Shown here in pieces: positions 37,522 to 47,389 of a DNA stretch of 64,000 nucleotides (the stretch's first letter is position 1; the number at the start of each line of letters is the position of its first letter). This DNA comes from CAVSWT01 sp963731745 (lineage in GTDB: Bacteria > Bacteroidota > Ignavibacteria > Ignavibacteriales > Ignavibacteriaceae). The stretch lies in NCBI GenBank assembly GCA_963731745.1, contig CAVSWT010000032.1:36832-100831 (forward strand). Direction: 5' to 3'. The translations under genes were made by a program, and so were the position numbers. A model generated the notes under the pieces. It saw only the letters and a program-made list of their open reading frames with translations, searched no databases and was not told where the DNA came from.

Positions 37522-38268
37522 ATGCACAAATTAGTTTTATTACGTCACGGTGAAAGTGTTTGGAATAAAGAAAATTTATTTACTGGTTGGACAGATGTTG
37601 ATTTATCCGAACAAGGATTAAAAGAAGCAAAAAGGGCCGGCCAGCAGCTTAAAAAAGATGGATATGTTTTTGATATTGCTTTTACTTCAGTATTAAAAAG
37701 AGCAATAAGAACTTTATGGATATCGCTTGATGAACTTGATATGATGTGGATTCCTGTCTACAGGAATTGGCGATTGAATGAAAGACATTACGGCGCATTA
37801 CAGGGATTGAACAAAGCTCAAACTGCGGAAAAATATGGCGATGATCAGGTTAAGATTTGGCGACGAAGTTATGATACTCCCCCACCGGTTTTAGAAAAGA
37901 ATGATGAAAGATATCCTGGTAATGATAGAAGATACAAAGAACTAAGTGAAAATGAGTTACCTCTTACTGAATGTTTGAAAGATACCGTGGCAAGGTTTCT
38001 CCCGCTTTGGAAAGAAACTATTGCTCCAACTATCAAAAGCGGGAAACGTGTAATTATAGCTGCACACGGAAACAGTTTACGAGCCCTGGTTAAATACCTT
38101 GATAATATATCGGAAGATGAAATTGTTAATTTAAATATTCCTACCGGCGTTCCACTTGTTTATGAATTAGACGATGATTTAAAACCAATTAAACATTATT
38201 ATTTAGGCGATCCGGAAGAAATTGCAAAAGCGGCTAATGCAGTTGCAAATCAAGGTAAAGCAAAATAG
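37522..38268 (+). CDS. gpmA: 2,3-bisphosphoglycerate-dependent phosphoglycerate mutase
   Basis: Glycolytic/gluconeogenic enzyme interconverting 3- and 2-phosphoglycerate in the cytosol. 248 residues, normal length. The phosphohistidine motif LLRHGESVWN (His9) is at the start, followed by NLFTGWTDVDLSEQG; ERHYGALQGLNK and the C-terminal AAHGNSLRALVKYL complete the family set. An AGGAGA site lies 6 bases before the ATG. It stands alone, ended by the hairpin at 38298-38368. Confidence 0.98.
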   Translation: MHKLVLLRHGESVWNKENLFTGWTDVDLSEQGLKEAKRAGQQLKKDGYVFDIAFTSVLKRAIRTLWISLDELDMMWIPVYRNWRLNERHYGALQGLNKAQTAEKYGDDQVKIWRRSYDTPPPVLEKNDERYPGNDRRYKELSENELPLTECLKDTVARFLPLWKETIAPTIKSGKRVIIAAHGNSLRALVKYLDNISEDEIVNLNIPTGVPLVYELDDDLKPIKHYYLGDPEEIAKAANAVANQGKAK

Positions 38269-38297
38269 CTGTTTCATTTATTGATCTTACAATTTTT

Positions 38298-38368
38298 AAA
38301 GATTGGCAATTAACCGTCAGAACATAAAATTAGCCTTGACTTTCAAACCCAATTTGCCAATCTTTTTT
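38298..38368 (+). terminator. Long-loop terminator after gpmA
   Basis: AAAGATTGGCAA (38298-38309) pairs perfectly with TTGCCAATCTTT (38354-38365), followed by a T-run; the loop is about 44 bases. It separates gpmA from the PorV-like gene. The long loop makes it atypical. Confidence 0.6.
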
Positions 38369-38410
38369 CAGCTTTTTTATAAAATAAAGTTTATGGTGGA
38401 ATTTTAATAC

Positions 38411-39466
38411 ATGCCGAAAAAATTCTTATTCATTCCGACATTTTTAATATTTTTCTTATTTAATATTAATACAAATGCACAAACTGTAATCGCAAAATAT
38501 GCCGGTGAATTTATGGCATTGGGTGTCGGCGGAAGGCCATCGGGAATGGGCGGCGCTTTTACTGCAATTGCAAATGATGCAACAGCAGGATATTATAATC
38601 CGGCGGGTTTAGCACGTTTGAACTATCCGGAAATATCGCTAATGCATTCCGAACAATTCGGCAGCTTGGTTAATTATGATTATGCGGCAGTTGCAATTCC
38701 TTTCGGCAAAGATTTAACTTTTAGCGTTAGTGGAATTAGATTAGCCGTAGATGGAATACCGGACACTAGAAATGCAATTTATGATGTGAATGGTGATGGA
38801 ATTGCTGACATAAATGATGTTAATGATCCCAACTTTAGGCCTCAGACTGATTTGATTACGTATTTTAGTAATCAAGATTATGCTTTTTATTTTTCCTTTG
38901 CAAAAAGACAATCAGATAATTTTTCTTATGGCGGTAATGTGAAAATTATCAGAAGAGATATTGGTGATGCGGGAGCTACCGGAATTGGAATTGATGTAGC
39001 AGCCTTGTATTCGCCATTAAAAGATTTTTTTGTCGGCGCAAATTTACAAGACGTAACTACAACCTTAGTTGCATGGAGCACTGGTCGAAATGAACTTATA
39101 ACACCAACGTTGAAATTAGGTGCAGCTTACGGCATTGATTTTTTAGGCGGCAAAATTACTCCAGCTTTAGATTTTGATATAAGATTTGAAAACAGACAAT
39201 TCGCTTCGCAATTTAATATCGGCCCGGTTAGTTTCGATGCACATTCAGGACTTGAATTTAATTATAAAAACATCTTCGCAATTCGCGGCGGATATTCAGA
39301 TGTTAAACAGTTTACAATCGGGGCAGGTGTAAAACTTCCCAAATTGAATATCGATTATTCATTTGCACGCTTCAATGCTTCTTCATTAGACAGGTTAGAT
39401 GACACTCATCGAATTTCCTTGATACTTACTTTAGAAGAGCCTAAATTTTTAAGGGATGGAATTTAG
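38411..39466 (+). CDS. PorV/PorQ-family outer-membrane protein
   Basis: Beta-barrel of 351 residues exported by the signal ending INTNAQ. The N-terminal GVGGRPSGMGGAFTAIANDATAGYYNPAGLARL is the PorV/PorQ (UPF0164) hallmark. PorV shuttles T9SS cargo at the outer membrane; PorQ-like members have related roles. The LamG/propeller protein at 12911-15250 with its sorting domain shows that the cell uses T9SS, so a function in that pathway is plausible, though the family also has unrelated members. A small DUF2905 gene follows at 21 bases. Confidence 0.85.
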   Translation: MPKKFLFIPTFLIFFLFNINTNAQTVIAKYAGEFMALGVGGRPSGMGGAFTAIANDATAGYYNPAGLARLNYPEISLMHSEQFGSLVNYDYAAVAIPFGKDLTFSVSGIRLAVDGIPDTRNAIYDVNGDGIADINDVNDPNFRPQTDLITYFSNQDYAFYFSFAKRQSDNFSYGGNVKIIRRDIGDAGATGIGIDVAALYSPLKDFFVGANLQDVTTTLVAWSTGRNELITPTLKLGAAYGIDFLGGKITPALDFDIRFENRQFASQFNIGPVSFDAHSGLEFNYKNIFAIRGGYSDVKQFTIGAGVKLPKLNIDYSFARFNASSLDRLDDTHRISLILTLEEPKFLRDGI

Positions 39467-39487
39467 CACTTATTAAGGAGATGGATA

Positions 39488-39712
39488 ATGTTTCCTGAAC
39501 TCCAACCTTTAGGTAAAATATTAATTGTAGTTGGACTATTTATAGTTGTAGTAGGGATATTTTTGTTATTTGGAGATAAGATTCCATTTCTCGGCAAGCT
39601 TCCTGGCGACATAATTATCAAAAAGAAAAATTTTACACTCTACTTCCCTATTGTTACTTCAATCATTCTTAGCATAATAATCAGTTTGATAATTTATCTA
39701 TTTAGAAAATGA
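39488..39712 (+). CDS. DUF2905-family small membrane protein
   Basis: A 74-residue protein with two transmembrane helices (LGKILIVVGLFIVVVGIFLLF and IVTSIILSIIISLIIYLF) joined by the conserved loop FLGKLPGDIIIKKKNF, the DUF2905 signature. Function not known. AAGGAGAT lies 5-6 bases before the ATG. It is 21 bases after the PorV-like gene and likely co-transcribed. Confidence 0.88.
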   Translation: MFPELQPLGKILIVVGLFIVVVGIFLLFGDKIPFLGKLPGDIIIKKKNFTLYFPIVTSIILSIIISLIIYLFRK

Positions 39713-39743
39713 TACTATTGCAGTAAACTAAAGTATGCTTTTT

Positions 39744-40319
39744 TTAAGATTTAGATTTTAAATCTTCAATTTGTTTTACAAAGGTTTCTTTATCAACTAA
39801 TCCAACATACTTCGCAACAATTTCTCCATTTTGATCAATTACAATGGTAGTCGGAATTGCTTCAATTCCACCATAATCGTTTGTAACCTTTTCATCTCCA
39901 TAAACAATGGGATAATTAATATTAAACTTTTCTGCAAAGGGTATGACGTCATTTTTTGTACTTGTGTCTAACGAAATGCCAATAACTCTTAAATCATTTT
40001 TGTATTTATCCTGTAAAGAAACTAAATCTGGAATCCCTCTTCTGCAGGGTCCGCACCAAGTAGCCCAAAAATCAAGAATAACTATTTTCCCATTATAATC
40101 TTTTAAGCTTACAGTTTTTCCATCAGTACTTTCCAAAGAAAAATCCGGTGCAGTTTTATCATTTTTATTAACATTGATTTGAGATGTTCTTGAATTAGAT
40201 TCTGCATTATCATTTTCAGCTTTTGAATTTTTAGAACAGCCAAATACAAACAACAGCGTTACTAAAAAGATTACAAATAATATATTATATCTTAACTTTT
40301 GCACATTGCATCCTTTCAT
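39744..40319 (-). CDS. TlpA-like thioredoxin-domain lipoprotein
   Basis: Envelope thiol-disulfide oxidoreductase, ~191 residues. A lipoprotein signal ends VTLLFVFGC, followed by a polar linker and a thioredoxin fold with DFWATWCGPCRRG. The start is uncertain: ATG 40319 is given, but GTG 40304, with AAAGGA well placed upstream, gives an even more typical signal peptide. It follows the 85-residue membrane protein by only a few bases. It likely reduces periplasmic disulfides, for example in cytochrome maturation; partner unknown. Confidence 0.88.
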   Translation of the reverse strand: MKGCNVQKLRYNILFVIFLVTLLFVFGCSKNSKAENDNAESNSRTSQINVNKNDKTAPDFSLESTDGKTVSLKDYNGKIVILDFWATWCGPCRRGIPDLVSLQDKYKNDLRVIGISLDTSTKNDVIPFAEKFNINYPIVYGDEKVTNDYGGIEAIPTTIVIDQNGEIVAKYVGLVDKETFVKQIEDLKSKS

Positions 40320-40323
40320 TAGG

Positions 40324-40581
40324 TTACTTCTTTTTATCAATTTGAAGATTGGGACTTATGGTTGTATCCACTTTGCTTTTTTCAGATTGTTTGTAATACG
40401 GGGGATACGGGCCAGCAGCAGGAACATCTCTCGTGTTATTAACTATAAAGAATATTAATAGAATCACAAAAATTATAATCGTCCAAATTGTATTTTTATA
40501 TTTTGGATCTATCAAATGCTTCTTTTCAATCTTTGTTTTCCCAATTTGTCTTTCTCTTGGTTTGTTATTTTTTTGAGCCAT
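40324..40581 (-). CDS. Small single-span membrane protein (85 aa)
   Basis: Family not recognised. A basic cytoplasmic N-terminus (NNKPRERQIGKTKIEKKH), one membrane helix (TIWTIIIFVILLIFFIVNN) and a short proline-rich outer part (AAGPYPPYYKQSEK). Co-transcribed with the TlpA-like lipoprotein that follows within 5 bases, so it may serve the same envelope redox function. Confidence 0.65.
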   Translation of the reverse strand: MAQKNNKPRERQIGKTKIEKKHLIDPKYKNTIWTIIIFVILLIFFIVNNTRDVPAAGPYPPYYKQSEKSKVDTTISPNLQIDKKK

Positions 40582-40660
40582 AACTTGTTAAGTGTTCCTT
40601 AAATTGTTTTTATCTAATCGTTAAACTTAATAAATAATGTATTATTATTCTAAACTAATG

Positions 40661-41734
40661 CTAATTAAAAAGCTTAAGCTGATTGTTGTATGAATTGATA
40701 AAATTCTTAACTTCAATACCAATTCTTTGTTTATTTAAACCATATTTCTCACAGCTCAAATAAAAAAGATTATGAATCGCTTCAGCCTGCTCGCCTTTTG
40801 CGGAAAACCTTTCACCAAATTCAGATGAATTTAATTTACCATCTCTCATTTCTTTTATTTTATTAATTATTTTTTTCGCTCTATCGGGAAATTCTCTTTC
40901 AATCCAATCAGTAAATAAATCTTTAACTTGGTATGGAAGCCTTAACATGATGTGTCCCGCGTATAGCGCACCTCTTTCCGAGGCTGATTTTAAAATATCA
41001 GGAATCTCTTTGTCATTTAATCCGGGAATTATAGGAGCGATATTTACCCCAGTTGGTATATTATTTTTAGCCATCAGTTCAATTGTTTCAAGTCTTTTAA
41101 TTGGTGATGCCGTGCGTGGTTCCATTTTTCTGCAAAGCTTTGGGTCCAAACTTGTTATAGATAATGTAACGGAAACTAATTTTTCTTTTGCCATTTCTTT
41201 TAGTATGTCAACATCTCTTTGCACTAAAAGATTTTTTGTAATGATTGAAGCGGGATTTTTGTATCTCAAACAAACTTTAAGCGCTTCACGAGTTATTTTT
41301 AATTTCCTTTCCAATGGCTGATAACAATCCGTATTACCCGAAAACATTATCATTTTAGGAACATAATTCTTCTTTTGAAATTCTTTTTCTAAGAGGTGCG
41401 GCGCATCTAGCTTAACCATTATTTTAGTTTCAAAATCTAGTCCGGATGAGAAACCTAAAAATTCATGCGTGGGTCTGGCATAACAATAAATGCATCCATG
41501 TTCACAACCACGATAAGGATTAAAAGAGTAATCAAATCCAACATCGGGACTGTCATTTTTTGAAATAATGCTTTTTGACTCATCCTTTAGATAAGTTGTG
41601 GGAATTTTCCTTTCAACATCTTCATCATAGAAATTATCTATTTCATCCGATTTAAAATCATCAATAGAAAATTGTTCAAATCGATTTTTGGGATTTAAAC
41701 GAGATGCTCTGCCTAATGGTTTTTGTTCAAACAT
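40661..41734 (-). CDS. PA0069-family radical SAM protein
   Basis: Radical SAM enzyme of 357 residues. The cluster motif is C77-x3-C81-x2-C84 in RGCEHGCIYCYARPTHEFLG, characteristic of the PA0069/Rv2578c family related to spore photoproduct lyase-like proteins. Further family segments are MFSGNTDCYQPLERKL and SITSLDPKLCRKMEPRTASP. The reaction is not established for the family, though DNA-repair-like roles have been proposed. It is monocistronic, diverging from the decarboxylase gene. Confidence 0.92.
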   Translation of the reverse strand: MFEQKPLGRASRLNPKNRFEQFSIDDFKSDEIDNFYDEDVERKIPTTYLKDESKSIISKNDSPDVGFDYSFNPYRGCEHGCIYCYARPTHEFLGFSSGLDFETKIMVKLDAPHLLEKEFQKKNYVPKMIMFSGNTDCYQPLERKLKITREALKVCLRYKNPASIITKNLLVQRDVDILKEMAKEKLVSVTLSITSLDPKLCRKMEPRTASPIKRLETIELMAKNNIPTGVNIAPIIPGLNDKEIPDILKSASERGALYAGHIMLRLPYQVKDLFTDWIEREFPDRAKKIINKIKEMRDGKLNSSEFGERFSAKGEQAEAIHNLFYLSCEKYGLNKQRIGIEVKNFINSYNNQLKLFN

Positions 41735-41872
41735 ATTAATTTTTGGGAAATTTAACCCGAATATAATTATTAAAAATTAATTTTAGTGTGTTAAAAAGAA
41801 TCTCTCAATTCTACTTATTATCAGCTAATTTATTATAATTGGAGTGATTCTTAACTAAAGTTAAAAAATAAA

Positions 41873-43216
41873 ATGATTTTTGAAAAAGAAACTATCGAAA
41901 TTTTAAAAAGAGCTTTAACTAAACTAGAGCATGAATTTAAATTGCCGGAAATTCCTGAAGCTGCTGATTTAGATTATGAAAAAATTGAGTCTATACTATC
42001 CGAAACTGCTGATAAATTAAAGGATAATTTTCCGTATTTTCATCCGCTTTACGCAGGCCAAATGTTGAAACCGCCGCATCCGATTGCTCGAGCAGCATAT
42101 ATGCTTAGCATGTGGATAAATCCAAATAATCATGCTTTGGATGGAGGGAAAGCAAGCTCGCAAATGGAAAAAGAAGCTGTTTCAGAAATTGCAAAAATGT
42201 TTGGCTGGGAAGAACACCTTGGACATTTAACCGGAGGCGGAACTATGGCCAATTTGGAAGCCTTATGGATTTCGGGTAAACTTCATCCAAATAAAATTAT
42301 AGTTGGTTCTGATCAAGCGCATTACACACATCAAAGAATATCAGATGTTTTAAAATTGCCATTTAAAAAAATCAAATCAACTAATTGTGGGCAGATGGAT
42401 ATAAATGATTTAGAAAATATTTTACGAGAAGAAAAAGTTGGAACTGTCGTCGTTACAATCGGAACAACGGGAACCGGCAGTGTTGATCCTCTTTATCAAA
42501 TAATTGAATTACAAAAAAAATATAAATTTAGGATTCATGCTGATGCTGCTTACGGCGGATACTTTACACTTGCCGATAATTTGCAGAAAGAAACATCTAA
42601 AAATTATGAACTATTAAGTGAAGTTGACAGTATAGTAATTGATCCTCATAAACACGGCCTTCAACCATACGGCTGCGGTTGTATTCTATTTAAAGATCCG
42701 TCAGTGAGTAAATTTTATTACCATGATTCCCCTTACACTTATTATAGCTCGGAAGAAATTCATTTAGGAGAAATCAGCTTAGAATGTTCCCGTCCCGGCG
42801 CCTCCGCAGTTGGGCTTTGGGCTACACAAAAATTGCTTCCTTTAGAAAAGAACGGCGAGTTTGCAAAAGAAATTTCCAAATGCAGAGATGCGGCAAAACA
42901 AATTGTCCAAAAAATTAATAATGATGACAGATTTAAATTAATTTTAGAACCCGAATTGGATATTGTAGTTTGGTATATACGGGCAAAAAGCACTCAAAAA
43001 ATATCGGATCTGTCAAGAAAGTTTTTTAAAAAAGCAGAAAAAAATAATTTGTTTCTTTCTCTGTTGAATATTCCATCTTCAAAAATTAATTTGGATAATG
43101 TTTTAATCAATAGCGAGAATGTAACATGCTTAAGGTCATGCTTGATGAAACCCGAACATTTAAATTGGGTTGAAGAATTATGGAATCGAATTCAAAAAAC
43201 AATGGATGAGATGTGA
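41873..43216 (+). CDS. PLP-dependent group II decarboxylase family protein
   Basis: Fold-type I PLP enzyme of 447 residues related to aspartate/tyrosine/glutamate decarboxylases. PLP lysine is Lys260 in VIDPHKHGLQPYGCG; other family parts are HPLYAGQMLKPPHPIARAAY, GHLTGGGTMANLEAL and HADAAYGGYF. It probably decarboxylates an amino acid; the substrate (aspartate, tyrosine or other) cannot be decided from motifs. Divergent from the radical SAM gene and convergent with the following glycosyltransferases. Confidence 0.87.
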   Translation: MIFEKETIEILKRALTKLEHEFKLPEIPEAADLDYEKIESILSETADKLKDNFPYFHPLYAGQMLKPPHPIARAAYMLSMWINPNNHALDGGKASSQMEKEAVSEIAKMFGWEEHLGHLTGGGTMANLEALWISGKLHPNKIIVGSDQAHYTHQRISDVLKLPFKKIKSTNCGQMDINDLENILREEKVGTVVVTIGTTGTGSVDPLYQIIELQKKYKFRIHADAAYGGYFTLADNLQKETSKNYELLSEVDSIVIDPHKHGLQPYGCGCILFKDPSVSKFYYHDSPYTYYSSEEIHLGEISLECSRPGASAVGLWATQKLLPLEKNGEFAKEISKCRDAAKQIVQKINNDDRFKLILEPELDIVVWYIRAKSTQKISDLSRKFFKKAEKNNLFLSLLNIPSSKINLDNVLINSENVTCLRSCLMKPEHLNWVEELWNRIQKTMDEM

Positions 43217-43235
43217 TTATTTTTCTAACGAGGCA

Positions 43236-43910
43236 TTAATTTTTTATTTTCGAAATAACTTTCACAAGGCTATTTTCATTATCTGTTTTATTCTTATCAT
43301 ACCAGTTCAATAAATCTTCTATAACGTCTATATCATTTAGCTTATCTATCGTCTCAAAGTTTAAATTATTTAATTCAATTTTTTCGATTGTATTTTTGAA
43401 TACCGAATCATTTCCCCAATTAATTCCTTCAAAAACTTTATTGAAATATTTATTCATTCCAATTAAATAGTAACCGCCGTCCTTAGAAGGTCCAATAACA
43501 ATTTCATTTTTGTCCAATACTTTAAATGATTTTGTTAAAATTGTTTCTGATATATCAGGAATATCAGTTCCGATTAGAATAATTTTTTCAAAACCTAGGG
43601 TAAATACAGATTCAAAAGCATTTGCCATCTTCTCGCCAAGATCCGCTCCCAGCTGCGAATAAATTAAAAATCTTATGTCAAGCCAATCTCGCCATAACTT
43701 TTCTTCACCTTCATTTAAATAGAAAACAAAAAGTGTATATTCATTTTCATCTAGCTTTAAACATTCCCTGATTGTATGCTCGGCTAAAAGTTTATGAATA
43801 TTATATGCCGATTCATTTCCGACCGATGCGGCCAATCTTGTTTTTACTTTTCCGAATTCAGGATATCTGGTAAAAATGATTACCGCATTTTTGTTTTTTT
43901 TATGATTCAT
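43236..43910 (-). CDS. TIGR04282/DUF2064-family glycosyltransferase-like protein
   Basis: A 224-residue GT-A-like nucleotidyl/sugar transferase of the TIGR04282 family, often annotated in arsenosugar pathways. Family pattern: VIIFTRYPEFGKVKTRLAASVG at the N-terminus, IILIGTDIPDI and GPSKDGGYYLIGMN in the middle. Its start overlaps the end of the upstream GT2 gene (43900), a common pairing. The arsenosugar role is a family label only; there is no arsenic gene nearby. Confidence 0.85.
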   Translation of the reverse strand: MNHKKNKNAVIIFTRYPEFGKVKTRLAASVGNESAYNIHKLLAEHTIRECLKLDENEYTLFVFYLNEGEEKLWRDWLDIRFLIYSQLGADLGEKMANAFESVFTLGFEKIILIGTDIPDISETILTKSFKVLDKNEIVIGPSKDGGYYLIGMNKYFNKVFEGINWGNDSVFKNTIEKIELNNLNFETIDKLNDIDVIEDLLNWYDKNKTDNENSLVKVISKIKN

Positions 43911-44589
43911 TTTTGATTTGAGAGAAAATCGTTTTCAAAATAATTATGCTCGCCATAAAAGTTCCTTTTAAGGTTCCTGTAACTTTTGATTTTCCTATTC
44001 TTTTTCTATAGCCCACAGGTATTTCTAAAATTTTATATTTTTTCTTGGCCGCCTTAATTTGCATTTCAACGGTCCAGCCATACCATTTATCTTTCATATT
44101 TAACGATAAAAGTTTGTCAAACTTTATGGCCCTAAACGGACCGAGATCCGTATATTTAACTTTCCAAAACGCATTAATTAAAAATCCAGCAATTATGCTT
44201 CCCACTTGCGATTGAAAAGGCAAAGAACCTTTTTCTCTTTTACCTAGAATTCTACTGCCAATTACAAAATCAAAATTGTCATTAATAATTGGATTTAAAA
44301 GAAATGAAATTTCTTTTGGATAATCGCTATAGTCACCATCTAAAAAAACAACTATCTCACATTTTTTGGATTTGGCATATTCAATTCCTTTCAAACACGC
44401 AGCCCCGTATCCTTGAAAAGCTTCATATAAAACTGTTGCGCCGGCTTCCCTTGCCACGAAGGCTGTATTGTCAGTGGAATTATTATCAACAACTATAATT
44501 TCATTTACAATATCCGAGGGAATTTCATTTATGACTTTGGCAATTGATTTCTCTTCGTTAAAGGCCGGTATGATAGCAAAAATATTCAT
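43900..44589 (-). CDS. GT2-family glycosyltransferase
   Basis: Family 2 glycosyltransferase of 229 residues with the DPM1-like pattern: IPAFNEEKSIAKVI, EIIVVDNNSTDNTAF, metal-binding VVFLDGDYSDYP and the C-terminal YRKRIGKSKVTGTLKG. There is one hydrophobic segment near residues 128-150 and probably no large membrane domain. It is coupled with the TIGR04282 gene by overlap. These pairs occur in many genomes and may act on a shared lipid or small-molecule glycoside. Confidence 0.87.
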   Translation of the reverse strand: MNIFAIIPAFNEEKSIAKVINEIPSDIVNEIIVVDNNSTDNTAFVAREAGATVLYEAFQGYGAACLKGIEYAKSKKCEIVVFLDGDYSDYPKEISFLLNPIINDNFDFVIGSRILGKREKGSLPFQSQVGSIIAGFLINAFWKVKYTDLGPFRAIKFDKLLSLNMKDKWYGWTVEMQIKAAKKKYKILEIPVGYRKRIGKSKVTGTLKGTFMASIIILKTIFSQIKNES

Positions 44590-44646
44590 TTGTCAAACAA
44601 AATCTTTACTGCTTTTTAATAATTATTTTGGAAATTATAGGGATTG

Positions 44647-46191
44647 TTATTTAGGATTAAATGCAAAAATATGACTGCCATAACTTCTTAATTCAACATA
44701 AAGCCCTTGAGTAATGATATCAGAAACGGAGCGTTTATATTTTTGATTGTCTAATAAATCTACCAATTCAATTTCAGGGTTTGTATTACTTGGATCAAAT
44801 TTTACTCTGCATTGAGAAGTATTTTCTGAAAAATTAATAATAGTTAATCGATAATTATTTTCCAGTCTCCATAAAAAGACAAATATATTTTCGTAACTAT
44901 GGTTGTCGGGTGAAACCGGGAATGCTTTTAGTTGTAAAAATTCACCGTCGATAAAGATTCTATCTTTGGTAATCTTTAATATTTTATCATAAAATTCTTT
45001 TATCCTTTCGGATTCCTTTTCTTTTGGTTCTCTGCCAAGCTGAACCGGAAGTTTAATTTTTTTGCCTTCAAACTGACCATCATAATAAAGTTTCATTCCA
45101 GGCACCGAGCTTATTAAAATTGCTGCTGCCATGGAAGCTTGTTTTCCAAATTTTTCTATCGCTCTTTTCTCATCATGGTTTTCAATAAATCTAACAGACT
45201 TTAATTGAAAAGATAAATCAGCGTGTAAATGATTTCTTACACCTGTTAAATCGTGTGATGATAATCTATCCAATAATCTTTTATCATATGTATAGTCGAA
45301 TCCTAATTGCTGCAATTGCCATTCTAAATCCCAATATGCTTCGGCAATAAAAATAAATTCTTTGTTTTTATTTTTAACTTTTCTTATAGCATATTGCCAA
45401 AATTCTTCAGTTGGTTTATGAATATCATGTTTGTTAATCACTCCTAGCCATGTATTTTTAAAGACGTTATTTAGCTGAAGCATTGCCATATCGCATCGAA
45501 CTCCATCGCAGACTTCAGTTAACTTTAACAGTGTGTTGGTTAAAAACTCTCTAGCATTTTCATTGAAAAGATTCAACTGAATTGTATCTGTCCAGGCGGG
45601 AAATAACGGATCTCGGCCATGCGCAAAAATTTTATCTGGCTGAAGATCAGATTTGAAAAAAGTGTGTGGATCATTTTTAAATATTTCTTCATCTGCTTGA
45701 AGAAATATTTCTGGATTAGTTTGAATTAATTTAGTCCCACCACTTAAATGATTGGGAATAAAATCAAGAATTAATTTTAATCCCTCTTTATTTAAATCTG
45801 CTTTGAATTTTTTCAAATCTTCCCAGGAGCCATAATCGGGATTAACTTCATAGCTGCTTATTGAAAAAGGAGAGCCTATTACGTCTTCCTCTTTCCAATC
45901 TTTAAGTGCTTTGTTGTACGCGGAAATTAATCCAGACTCAAAGCAGCATTCTTTAATGATGTTTTCGTCACTCGTTTTCCACATACCCATAAGCCAAAAA
46001 AAACTGATGCCTTTTTCAGCAAGAGTACGAAAATAATTCGTCGGGATGCCTGAAATTTTTGCCTGCTCACCAAAATTTTTAATCCATAATCTAAAGTTTA
46101 TTTCATAAATTTTAGGATTTATAGTACCCAATTTTTGCCTAATTTTTTTTGAAGGTGTTGTAAAAGTTACGTAATATTTAAGTATTTTCAA
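44647..46191 (-). CDS. GH13 alpha-amylase-family protein
   Basis: Glycoside hydrolase family 13 protein of 514 residues, no signal peptide, so probably cytosolic. The (beta/alpha)8 barrel catalytic set is visible: Asp nucleophile in VRCDMAML, Glu acid/base in FIAEAYWDLEW and Asp in RFIENHDEKRA. C-terminal ~80 residues form the usual beta domain. It may act on glycogen-type polymers or short maltodextrins. It is separate from any starch operon and is divergent from the 46433 gene. Confidence 0.9.
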   Translation of the reverse strand: MKILKYYVTFTTPSKKIRQKLGTINPKIYEINFRLWIKNFGEQAKISGIPTNYFRTLAEKGISFFWLMGMWKTSDENIIKECCFESGLISAYNKALKDWKEEDVIGSPFSISSYEVNPDYGSWEDLKKFKADLNKEGLKLILDFIPNHLSGGTKLIQTNPEIFLQADEEIFKNDPHTFFKSDLQPDKIFAHGRDPLFPAWTDTIQLNLFNENAREFLTNTLLKLTEVCDGVRCDMAMLQLNNVFKNTWLGVINKHDIHKPTEEFWQYAIRKVKNKNKEFIFIAEAYWDLEWQLQQLGFDYTYDKRLLDRLSSHDLTGVRNHLHADLSFQLKSVRFIENHDEKRAIEKFGKQASMAAAILISSVPGMKLYYDGQFEGKKIKLPVQLGREPKEKESERIKEFYDKILKITKDRIFIDGEFLQLKAFPVSPDNHSYENIFVFLWRLENNYRLTIINFSENTSQCRVKFDPSNTNPEIELVDLLDNQKYKRSVSDIITQGLYVELRSYGSHIFAFNPK

Positions 46192-46432
46192 CTATTAGTT
46201 TTTAAAGAATTTTAAAATCACTGCTAAACCAACTTTTTTCACAAATTATGTTCTATTATTTCTAAAAAGATAAAATTAGAAAGATAGTTGCTATGTGGAA
46301 TAATAATTGTTAAGCAATTATGATTTCATGCTTTTCATCGTTACCTAATTAATAATTTGTGATTTAGTTATCAGATTTAAAAGTGATTAAGTTATAACTT
46401 GTTTACTTAAATTAAGAAAATTTGAGGCGTTA

Positions 46433-47380
46433 ATGATTGAAACTAAAAAAACAGTTGAGCCAGCAATTGCTACAAAGTCGACTGGCAATGGTACCAACGG
46501 GCTAGAGGGAAAAGTAAATTATTACAAAGATGCTGCCCTTAACAAAATAAACTTTTCTGTGATTCTAAAGCCTTTGTCAATTTCTTTCGGTGCTCTTATA
46601 ATATCATTTTTTCTCGACCTATCCTCCGTTCCAATTCTTGGAAATGTAACTGTTAATATTGCTAAATATTTATTCCCCACCTGGGAACCAGTGCAAGAAT
46701 CTTTTGCCCCATATAGTTTTTGGTGGCTGCCTGTATTAGTATTTGTATTTTTTGTTTTCATGGCATTTTTAGCTTATAATAAACTTAAGGTTGAAATTAG
46801 CAGAACTCCCGTATCAGAAACTATAGATAGAATTATAAATTCTTACACAAGTATAGTTGACGGGCTTGCTACAGCGCTTCCATTAATTGGTGCGGCAATA
46901 CTTTTAATAAGCATTAAACTTGGGGAAGAAGTCTTTCTCGGTTTGTCTGTTCCGTTTGAAATTAAAGCCTTAATAGTTTTAGCAATTGGTAAATTATTCG
47001 AACCGGTTTTAGATCAACTCGGCGTGGAGTTCCAAAATGTAGTTACTCATGTTCATGATATCAGAGAAAAATATTATTCAGAAACTAGATATGAAGATGA
47101 ACGAAGTAATATTTCTAATTTACCGGAAATATCTCTTCAAGATCTTGAACGATACAAAACCGTCTTACAACAGTCTTCAACTTTAAGCGAAAGCATGGTG
47201 AAAAATTTTAATGCTGTAAGTGTTATTCTTCAAAAAATTAATGAAAGCCAAAGTATCACTTCTGAGAAAATTGATAAGTTGAATCAATTAACTCAATCAA
47301 TAACTAACGCCGCAAAGTCACTAAGTGACGAAAAAACTATATCCGGCTTAAAATCATTAGAATCAATCGTAAAAAAATAA
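46433..47380 (+). CDS. Inner-membrane protein, possible GldL/ExbB-like motor subunit
   Basis: 315 residues without a recognised family. Hydrophobic helices at about 43-60, 99-120, 148-168 and 175-195 (ALPLIGAAILLISIKLGEEV includes a glutamate pair at the end of a helix), then a helical cytoplasmic C-terminus (KNFNAVSVILQKINESQSI) that could form a coiled coil. First of four tightly spaced genes (46433-50737). The next protein looks GldM-like, so this one may be the stator-like partner, as GldL is to GldM, but I see no diagnostic motif. Inference only. Confidence 0.5.
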   Translation: MIETKKTVEPAIATKSTGNGTNGLEGKVNYYKDAALNKINFSVILKPLSISFGALIISFFLDLSSVPILGNVTVNIAKYLFPTWEPVQESFAPYSFWWLPVLVFVFFVFMAFLAYNKLKVEISRTPVSETIDRIINSYTSIVDGLATALPLIGAAILLISIKLGEEVFLGLSVPFEIKALIVLAIGKLFEPVLDQLGVEFQNVVTHVHDIREKYYSETRYEDERSNISNLPEISLQDLERYKTVLQQSSTLSESMVKNFNAVSVILQKINESQSITSEKIDKLNQLTQSITNAAKSLSDEKTISGLKSLESIVKK

Positions 47381-47389
47381 AACACAACT

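Noticed and set aside
39944..39956. ATGACGTCATTTTTT resembles the response-regulator palindrome
   Set aside because: It lies inside the coding part of the thioredoxin-domain lipoprotein, covers less than the full 20-bp symmetry and has no -24/-12 promoter nearby, so it is likely chance.
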